Assembly (NCBI GenBank): GCA_003670825.1
Contig: QWQL01000065.1
Location: 1-6,078, forward strand
Direction of reading: 5' to 3'
Source of the DNA: Planctomycetota bacterium
GTDB lineage: Bacteria > Planctomycetota > Planctomycetia > Pirellulales > UBA1268
Length of the DNA: 6,078 bases
In this document: positions 1-4,782 of the stretch, one piece after another
Numbering within the stretch: position 1 is the first letter of the stretch
How the letters are laid out: every line of letters begins with the position of its first letter
Notes under the pieces: model-generated
What the model was told of the DNA's origin: nothing
Seen by the model: only the letters and a program-made list of their open reading frames with translations
Databases searched by the model: none
Position numbers and translations under genes: made by a program

Positions 1-1
1 G

Positions 2-247
2 ACGGACGCGGGCGGGGTCGTGGAGGATATCGAGCCGGGCCGCAACGGCACGATCATCCCGTTCGGTGATGATGGCACGTCGCTCGCAGCGGCGGTCATC
101 GACGCGGTGGCGATGCTCAACCGCATGCAGCCGGGCGAAGCCGTCGTGTTCGACAGCGGCGGGATCAGATTCTGGGAGCAGCAGGCCACGGAACTGGCGG
201 GCATGCTCCAAGGTTGTGTTCGAGCCACACACAGGGGGGCAGCCTGA
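2..247 (+). CDS. Glycosyltransferase family 4 (group 1), C-terminal fragment, 5' end outside window
   Basis: This is the last 81 codons of a gene entering from the left edge; the frame is open from base 2 to the TGA at 245-247. The opening residues (TDAGGVVEDIEPGRNGTIIP, then FGDDGTSLAAAV) match the end of the GT4 nucleotide-sugar-binding domain. In that family a GG..E.V..G.NG.L.P.GD...LA pattern follows the E-x7-E motif, which would lie upstream of the window. GT4 enzymes are retaining GT-B glycosyltransferases that act at the cytoplasmic face of the membrane on nucleotide-sugar donors, commonly in exopolysaccharide or O-antigen assembly. The remaining residues (about 35-81) form the usual C-terminal helical tail. 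A GTG at 20-22 could be taken as a start, but it falls inside the conserved GG-V-x-E block, so the true start is upstream. Donor and acceptor cannot be told from this fragment. Confidence 0.8.
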   Translation, partial: TDAGGVVEDIEPGRNGTIIPFGDDGTSLAAAVIDAVAMLNRMQPGEAVVFDSGGIRFWEQQATELAGMLQGCVRATHRGAA

Positions 248-320
248 CACGGCCAGCGGGTATCCCAGGCATGGAAGAATCGGCTGCGGCACGCGTCAGA
301 TCGACGCCGGGACGGTTTTT

Positions 321-337
321 GCGGGCGATTTTCCCGC
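321..337. other. Short hairpin in the spacer before the KAS III gene
   Basis: GCGGG at 321-325 and CCCGC at 333-337 can pair as a 5-bp stem around a 7-base CGATTTT loop. A run of five T (316-320) lies before the stem rather than after it, so it does not look like a rho-independent terminator for the GT4 gene upstream, and on the other strand the stem is followed by A residues. This is the only AT-richer patch in the 248-418 spacer. I saw no convincing -35/-10 pair, tRNA or small ORF there. In such GC-rich DNA a 5-bp stem can arise by chance. Confidence 0.2.
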
Positions 338-418
338 TGGCCTCCGCCGCCCCCGATCGCCATCATCCCGTCCCCGACCGCCTGCCCGTGGCGGCCGTTC
401 CCGACGGAATGAACGCCC

Positions 419-1534
419 ATGCCTGCGAGCCATCATCCGTCGCTCGGCATCGCCGCGATCGCGGTGCACCAACCCGCGTGGGAGCTCGAAAACTCCTGGT
501 TTGGCGGCACGATGCCCCGGAAGTTCACGCACCATACCGGGATCGAGGCCCGCGGGATCTCCGTCGACGACGAGCTGACGATGGGGCTGCACGCGGTTCG
601 GCGACTGCAGCGGGAGACGGGCTGCAACCTGGCCGACTGCCGCGGGATCGTGTTCGTGTCGCCGTCGTTCATTCCGCCGTCGGTGGCCCGCCGGCATCTG
701 CCCGCCTCGCAGGTGGCGGCCGAGCGGCCGAGCCGGGCCGCCCGGCAGTTGGCCCGCGTGCTCGGTGTTCGCCGCTGCCGCACCGTCGGGCTCAACTGGT
801 TCTGCTGCGGCTACAGCCGCGCCTTCGCCGTCGTGCAACGGCGCTGGGCTCCGCGGCTCGCGCTGCGGCGCGATGAGTTTCTGCTGGTCGTGGTCGCGAC
901 CCGGATCAGCCGGATCACCGACTACTCGTGCAGTCAGACTTCCGGCCTGTTCGGCGACATGGCGTCGGCCACGATGCTCACCTCGCCCGCGAGCCGCCGG
1001 CACCCGGTGCATTTTGAGATCGTGCATGCCGATGCCGAGAAGCAACCGGCCGAGAAGGCCGCGTTTGACTTTCACGTTCGCAAAAACGTGCCCATGCCGG
1101 CGGCGGGTGGCGGCGTGGAGCATGCCGAGGAGCGGCTCGTGTATTCGATCGACGGCATGGCGATCGCCGAGATCGCGCCGCGGGCGATGTCGGCCGCCGT
1201 CGCCAAGTCGCTGGCCGCCACGGGCCTCGCCGGTGGCGACGTCAACTTCGTCGTGCCGCACCAGGCCGGTTCGGGGATCGTGCGGTTCGCCGGTATGAAG
1301 CTGGAAGAGCACGGCGTCGGCGGCGAACTGGTCAACGGCCTGACTCGGCGGGTGGGAAACGTGAGCGCCTGCTCGGTGCCGTTTGCCCTGAAGGAAACGT
1401 GGTCACGGCTGCGGGGATTGATTGCCTGTCCGACGGCCGCGGTCGGCAGTCCGGGTAGGCGGGAGGTCTTGCAGGGCTGCATCCTTCTCAGGGCCACGGC
1501 GGCGCACGAGCGGCAAGGGGCAGCCGCCGCGTAA
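419..1534 (+). CDS. Beta-ketoacyl-ACP synthase III (FabH-like) family protein
   Basis: A 371-residue thiolase-fold protein, slightly longer than typical FabH (about 320-350). In order it shows the TGIEARGIS block (residues 40-48), equivalent to the family's TGI-x-x-R; the nucleophile region GLNWFCCGY (124-132), with Cys129 in the C-x-G position; GLFGDMASATML (176-187), matching the FGD-x-A-x-A segment; VPHQAGSG (279-286), giving His281; and VGNVSACSVP (312-321), giving Asn314. The Cys-His-Asn triad of decarboxylating condensing enzymes is therefore complete. FabH itself condenses acetyl-CoA with malonyl-ACP to start fatty-acid synthesis, but relatives make alkyl quinolones, olefins or transfer acyl groups. 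Position among glycosyltransferases suggests a dedicated acyl-handling role rather than housekeeping FabH (inference). ATG at 419 is the first start after an in-frame TGA at 410-412. Ribosome binding is weak: only GGA at 406-408. The gene stands apart from the 1908-6078 group. Confidence 0.85.
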   Translation: MPASHHPSLGIAAIAVHQPAWELENSWFGGTMPRKFTHHTGIEARGISVDDELTMGLHAVRRLQRETGCNLADCRGIVFVSPSFIPPSVARRHLPASQVAAERPSRAARQLARVLGVRRCRTVGLNWFCCGYSRAFAVVQRRWAPRLALRRDEFLLVVVATRISRITDYSCSQTSGLFGDMASATMLTSPASRRHPVHFEIVHADAEKQPAEKAAFDFHVRKNVPMPAAGGGVEHAEERLVYSIDGMAIAEIAPRAMSAAVAKSLAATGLAGGDVNFVVPHQAGSGIVRFAGMKLEEHGVGGELVNGLTRRVGNVSACSVPFALKETWSRLRGLIACPTAAVGSPGRREVLQGCILLRATAAHERQGAAAA

Positions 1535-1535
1535 C

Positions 1536-1723
1536 GACGGCTCGCTCAAGCTCACCTTCTCGAGCCAGTTACCCGACAACACGTCCCTCTCGTTTACGGA
1601 ATCGACGGGGAACGTGCTCGTGCTGCCGGAGCCCGCGACTGCCGCACCTGGGGGGTCAGTGTGGTCGGCCTCTGCCTGTGGGCCGCCCGGCGGCGGCTTT
1701 CCGGGCGATCGCCCATCGCATAA
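1536..1723 (+). pseudogene. Remnant of a PEP-CTERM protein gene, 5'-truncated and frameshifted in the sorting tail
   Basis: Read from 1536 in the frame whose codons start at multiples of 3, the sequence gives a beta-strand-like stretch, then VLVLPEPATAAPGG (1614-1655), with the PEPAT motif of PEP-CTERM sorting signals. Right after a run of six G (1650-1655) that frame loses its meaning. The -1 frame continues as VSVVGLCLWAARRRLSG (1655-1705) and ends in TAA at 1721-1723. Joined, the pieces make a textbook tripartite tail: PEP motif, hydrophobic membrane helix, then an Arg cluster. Such tails are recognised by exosortases, which cleave and release exported, often glycosylated proteins. One missing G explains the break. 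No start codon, signal peptide or passenger domain lies upstream, because the KAS III gene ends at 1534, so this is a fragment even if the G count is a sequencing error. The frame of the second half is also open back to the KAS stop, but the PEP motif is only in the first frame. Confidence 0.72.
1703..1714. repeat. Perfect 12-bp palindrome GGGCGATCGCCC
   Basis: The sequence equals its own reverse complement over 12 bases and lies inside the 3' end of the PEP-CTERM remnant, just before its stop codon. It contains the octamer GCGATCGC. It could be a protein-binding or methylation-type site, or a chance result of GC-rich coding sequence (Gly-Arg-Ser-Pro codons). No second copy was noticed in the window. 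Confidence 0.25.
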
Positions 1724-1897
1724 ACGTGCGACAGCGTGAGGGGGATGCGGCTCATAGGATGTCGATGGGTTCGGCCGCAAACTCTACGCCACTTCCGGCG
1801 ACGGCTCTCCATTCGCTCGCCTGCCCCGTCTCCCGAACCGGCCACGGTTCGATTCCAGCGGGTCTCCGCGTCGATGACCTCGACGTCGTGTCCCTGC
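1724..1897. other. Gene-free spacer between the PEP-CTERM remnant and the glycosyltransferase group
   Basis: I see no convincing gene, RNA or family motif on either strand here. Together with the remnant at 1536-1723 it makes a 373-bp gap between intact genes, the longest in the window. That makes it the likeliest place for a promoter of the downstream genes. It holds one notable hairpin (1834-1851), listed separately. No clear -35/-10 pair can be picked out by eye. It may be further decayed debris from the same event that truncated the PEP-CTERM gene (inference). Confidence 0.4.
1834..1851. other. Perfect 7-bp stem, 4-base loop hairpin upstream of the GT2 gene
   Basis: CGAACCG (1834-1840), loop GCCA (1841-1844) and CGGTTCG (1845-1851) form a perfect inverted repeat. 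It ends 56 bases before the ATG at 1908. There is no T-run after it, so it is not a standard intrinsic terminator. It could be an operator, a leader structure or an mRNA-stabilising hairpin for the three-gene group, or chance. Confidence 0.35.
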
Positions 1898-1902
1898 GGA
1901 GG
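1898..1902 (+). promoter_or_regulatory. Strong Shine-Dalgarno (GGAGG) for the GT2 gene
   Basis: GGAGG sits five bases before the ATG at 1908 and fixes that start. An in-frame TGA at 1875-1877 excludes a longer upstream extension from an earlier ATG. It is the only strong ribosome-binding site in the window: the KAS III gene and the two genes after GT2 have weak or no recognisable ones. This supports 1908 as the first gene of a translationally linked group. Confidence 0.7.
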
Positions 1903-1907
1903 CGGTC

Positions 1908-2780
1908 ATGGATCTTGCTGTCATCATCTCGACCTTCGAGCGGCCCGGGCACCTGGGCCGGTGCCTGGCCTCGATCGAGGCCCAGGAAGACGTCGAAGGC
2001 CGCTTTGAGGTCGTGGTCACCGACGACGGCTCTCGAGACGACACCCTCCGCCTGCTTGCCGCCGCGGCCCGCCATGCGCCGTTCCCGCTCACCTTCACCA
2101 CGCACGACCATGCGGGCTTCCGCCTTGCCCGCTGCCGCAACGAGGGCGTGGCGGCGTCCACGGCCGATTACCTGCTCTTCACCGACGGCGATTGCATCCT
2201 GCCCCGCGATCACCTGCGAAAGCACCTCGCGGCCCGGCAGCCTGGCTGGGTGGTGGGAGGCGACTGCGTCCGGCTCGACGAGCCCACATCCCAGCGGATC
2301 GACATCAACCTCATTCGGGGCAGTGGCTTTCACCACCTCATTCCCCGGGCTGAGGCCCGGCGGATCCTCGGCAAGGGAGTGCGGGCCAAGGCCTACGAGT
2401 GGCTGCGGCTCCCGATGCGGCCTCGGCTCTCGGGCAACAACATCGCCCTCTGGCGAACCGACTACGAGCGGATCAACGGTTTCGACGAGCAGTTCGTCGG
2501 CTGGGGCCTCGAAGATCGCGACCTGCAACTGCGGCTCGAACGCACCGGCCTCCGGGTGAGGTCGATCCTGCTGGAGACGGCGCCGGTGCATCTCTGGCAT
2601 CCGCCGGCTCCGAGCTTCTCCCGCAACAGCCTCGGCACGCGGAACTTTGACTATTTCCTTATGGTCAGCGATCGGCCCGCGTTCTGCATCGACGGGCTCG
2701 TGAAGCCCACCGACGACCTGACGCCCGCCGGGGTGGTGCCGGCCAAGCCGGTCGCCTTGCCTCGCCGCAACGTGGCCTGA
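1908..2780 (+). CDS. Family 2 glycosyltransferase with galactosyltransferase-type C-terminal motif
   Basis: A 290-residue GT-A fold enzyme. The N-terminal strand VIISTFERPGHLGRCLASI (residues 5-23) and VVVTDDGSRDDT (35-46) form the nucleotide-sugar-binding half. FTDGDC (91-96) carries the metal-binding DxD (Asp93, Asp95). The second half has LSGNNIALWR (174-183) and INGFDEQFVGWGLEDRDLQL (189-208), matching the galactosyltransferase C-terminal family (Glyco_transf_7C type) seen in chondroitin-synthase-like and other GT2 enzymes; Glu202-Asp203 would hold the catalytic base. No membrane segment is seen, so it is probably a cytosolic or peripheral enzyme transferring one sugar from a nucleotide donor to a lipid-linked or glycan acceptor. 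Length is normal for a single-domain GT2. Residues 265-290 are a poorly conserved tail. It is followed after 22 bases by the fused PP-loop/pyruvyl transferase gene, so the two are probably co-transcribed. Donor sugar is not predictable. Confidence 0.9.
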   Translation: MDLAVIISTFERPGHLGRCLASIEAQEDVEGRFEVVVTDDGSRDDTLRLLAAAARHAPFPLTFTTHDHAGFRLARCRNEGVAASTADYLLFTDGDCILPRDHLRKHLAARQPGWVVGGDCVRLDEPTSQRIDINLIRGSGFHHLIPRAEARRILGKGVRAKAYEWLRLPMRPRLSGNNIALWRTDYERINGFDEQFVGWGLEDRDLQLRLERTGLRVRSILLETAPVHLWHPPAPSFSRNSLGTRNFDYFLMVSDRPAFCIDGLVKPTDDLTPAGVVPAKPVALPRRNVA

Positions 2781-2802
2781 CCCGTTTGCCTTCAGGCCAT
2801 CC

Positions 2803-4764
2803 ATGCGGCTGCTGCCCATCTCCCGTCGCGCCGATATCAGGCCGGTTCTCGTCGAGGGAATCGCCGCGCGAGGCCGCGGCCGCGTCGCGGCCACTGTCGC
2901 CGGGCGGAGCGTCTGGTTTGAATCGAGCGACCTACCGCTCGCGGAGGCGGCCGAGGCGTTCGGTTCGGCGTTCCTCGTGCCGGCGATGCACGCCCGGCGG
3001 CAGCTCCACGTGCCCGCGGGCGGCTGCCCGACCTGGACGGCAAATACCTGGCGCATCGCGGAAACCTTTCGCGGCCTCTGGTATTCCGACGCCCCACCGC
3101 CGCTGTGCATCGCGACCCGGCAGGCCGCCGCCACGCGCGCCACGCCCACCGCGACCAGCACGGCGCTCTGCTTCACGGGCGGAGTCGATGCGTTTCACAC
3201 CTTCCTCGAAAACCAGCAGCGGGTCGATCGGCTTGTCTACGTGGTTGGCTACGATGTGAAGCTCCGGCACCGGCGCCGGGCCGCCGACGTCTCGCGGATG
3301 ATTCGCTCGATCGCAGCCGAGGTGGGCACGGCGAGTGCCCTCCTCCGCACCAACCTTCGACAGCATCCGCTGATGCGGGCGACGCCCTGGGGGCGGTCGT
3401 TTGGCGGTGCGCTGGCCGCCATCGGTCACCTTCTTGGCGATTCGGCCACCACCCTCATCGTCTCCGGCGATGGCCTGGGGTATGAGCATCCCGAAGTCGG
3501 GTCGCGGTCCGGCACCGATCACCTCTTCGGCTCGGCGACGAACTCCATCGAGCACTTTGCCCCGACCGTGACCCGGCTGGAAAAGATCCGCCGCATTGCC
3601 GGGGAGCCGATCGTGCAGCAGCATCTCCGCGTCTGCTGGCAGAACGTCGGCGACCGACTCAACTGCGGCCGGTGCGAGAAGTGCGTGCGCACGATGCTCT
3701 CGCTCGAAGCCTGCGGCGCCCTGGCCGCGTTCCCTGGCTTCAACGGTGGTCGCGGGCTGATCGACGCGGTCGATTCGCTCGCCGAGGTGGATGACGTCGT
3801 CTCCCCGTTTTACCGCAACCTGCTGGAGGCGGGGCTCACCGGCCGGGCCGCCGAGGGTGTGCGAAGGTTGCTCGCCCGCAGCGGCATGCCAAGCGTTTCC
3901 AATCGCACCTCGTCGCCCCGCCCGCACGCTGGCCTCACCAGCCACGCCGCTCACCCCGGCCCCGCGGAGCGTCCTAGCACCCGGCCCGCCATCAGTCGAG
4001 CCGCCATCCGGCATCAGCTCCTCGGTCCAGAAGCCTTCGCGCCCGTCTGCCAGCCGCTCGTCGGCAAGCGCGTGGGCTACGTCCGGCCGGTCGGCAACGT
4101 GGGCGATCATCTGATCGAAATGGCGATGGCGCAGCTGTTCGCGACCTACGGCATCCGCTGGTCGCTCGTCGATCTCGATGCCGGGCCGCGAGGTATTGAG
4201 GCGACCGATCTGCTCGTCTTCGGCGGCGGCGGCAACATGGGCACCCGCTACGGCGGTAATCATGCGATCCGCGGTCAGGCGCTGGCCACGGGCCTGCCGG
4301 TCGTGATCCTGCCGCAGTCGTTCACCTCGCCGGAAGACCGGCCCTTCGCGCGGGTGTATGTCCGCGAGCAGACGAGCCTCGGCCTGCATCCCGGGGGCAC
4401 GCTCGCCCCCGATCTCGCCCTCGGCCTCGCCTGGCCGGCCCCCGCCGCAGCCACTCGCGGCCTCGGCATTTTTCTGCGGCGCGACCAGGAACGCGGTGGC
4501 CGCAAGCCCCTCTTCGCCAGGGATCCGATCCGGCTCTCCCGCACGCCGGCGGAGTATCTCGCCTTCGCCGCCCGGTATCAGCGGATCATTACCGACCGCC
4601 TCCACTTCGCCGTGGCCGGCCTGCATGCCGGCCGCGACGTCACGCTCGTCGCCAACGACTACCACAAAAATCGCTCGATGCACGACACTTGGCTCGCGGA
4701 TCTCGGCTGCCGGTTTGCCGAGTCCCCTGCAAGCGCCCTGCATCGGGGGCGGCGGGCAGCCTGA
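2803..4764 (+). CDS. Fused QueC-like PP-loop domain and polysaccharide pyruvyl transferase domain
   Basis: A 653-residue two-domain protein. Domain 1 (about 30-350) resembles PP-loop ATPases of the QueC/asparagine-synthase superfamily: LCFTGGVDAFHTFL (122-135) is the SGGxDS-type loop, with Thr and Ala at the two usual Ser positions; LVYVVGYDV (144-152) is the following strand; VSGDGLGYEHP (220-230) is a later conserved loop. Cys278, Cys288, Cys291 and Cys294 (in VCWQN and NCGRCEKC) give C-x9-C-x2-C-x2-C, close to the QueC zinc site. A Pro/Ser/Thr/His-rich linker (about 362-400) leads to domain 2 (about 420-645), a polysaccharide pyruvyl transferase: GNVGD (431-435), FGGGGNMG (473-480), ILPQSF (502-507), VREQTS (520-525), ITDRLHFAVAGL (596-607), NDYHKN (618-623). 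Such enzymes move pyruvate from phosphoenolpyruvate to a sugar as a ketal. ATG 2803 has only AGG at 2794-2796; the frame is open further upstream but without a better start. The role of domain 1 is unknown. Confidence 0.88.
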   Translation: MRLLPISRRADIRPVLVEGIAARGRGRVAATVAGRSVWFESSDLPLAEAAEAFGSAFLVPAMHARRQLHVPAGGCPTWTANTWRIAETFRGLWYSDAPPPLCIATRQAAATRATPTATSTALCFTGGVDAFHTFLENQQRVDRLVYVVGYDVKLRHRRRAADVSRMIRSIAAEVGTASALLRTNLRQHPLMRATPWGRSFGGALAAIGHLLGDSATTLIVSGDGLGYEHPEVGSRSGTDHLFGSATNSIEHFAPTVTRLEKIRRIAGEPIVQQHLRVCWQNVGDRLNCGRCEKCVRTMLSLEACGALAAFPGFNGGRGLIDAVDSLAEVDDVVSPFYRNLLEAGLTGRAAEGVRRLLARSGMPSVSNRTSSPRPHAGLTSHAAHPGPAERPSTRPAISRAAIRHQLLGPEAFAPVCQPLVGKRVGYVRPVGNVGDHLIEMAMAQLFATYGIRWSLVDLDAGPRGIEATDLLVFGGGGNMGTRYGGNHAIRGQALATGLPVVILPQSFTSPEDRPFARVYVREQTSLGLHPGGTLAPDLALGLAWPAPAAATRGLGIFLRRDQERGGRKPLFARDPIRLSRTPAEYLAFAARYQRIITDRLHFAVAGLHAGRDVTLVANDYHKNRSMHDTWLADLGCRFAESPASALHRGRRAA

Positions 4765-4782
4765 CCGGTCTGGTCTGGCTGC

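Noticed and set aside
321..337. Possible rho-independent terminator after the GT4 gene
   Set aside because: The stem is only 5 bp and the T-run precedes it instead of following it.
296..1312. Reverse-strand open frame (338 codons) opposite the KAS III gene
   Set aside because: It is a shadow of the KAS III frame; His/Arg/Gly-rich composition and no motifs.
1650..1656. Programmed -1 frameshift at the G-run (GGGGGGT) making a functional PEP-CTERM protein
   Set aside because: There is no start codon, signal peptide or passenger domain upstream in that frame, so there is no protein for a programmed shift to complete.
1845..1857. GGTTCGATTCC, resembling the T-loop of a tRNA
   Set aside because: Only the two base pairs next to the loop form, the other three T-stem positions mismatch, and no acceptor or anticodon arms were found. 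The sequence is better explained as the right arm of the 1834-1851 hairpin.
1678..2559. Forward open frame (293 codons) overlapping the GT2 gene in another frame
   Set aside because: Ser/Arg/Pro-rich shadow translation. The GT2 frame has the family motifs and the strong ribosome-binding site.
1752..3176. Long reverse-strand open frame (474 codons)
   Set aside because: It lies antisense to the well-supported GT2 gene and the start of the fusion gene. Its translation is Arg/Ala/Gly-rich with no family motif, as expected for the complement of GC-rich coding DNA.
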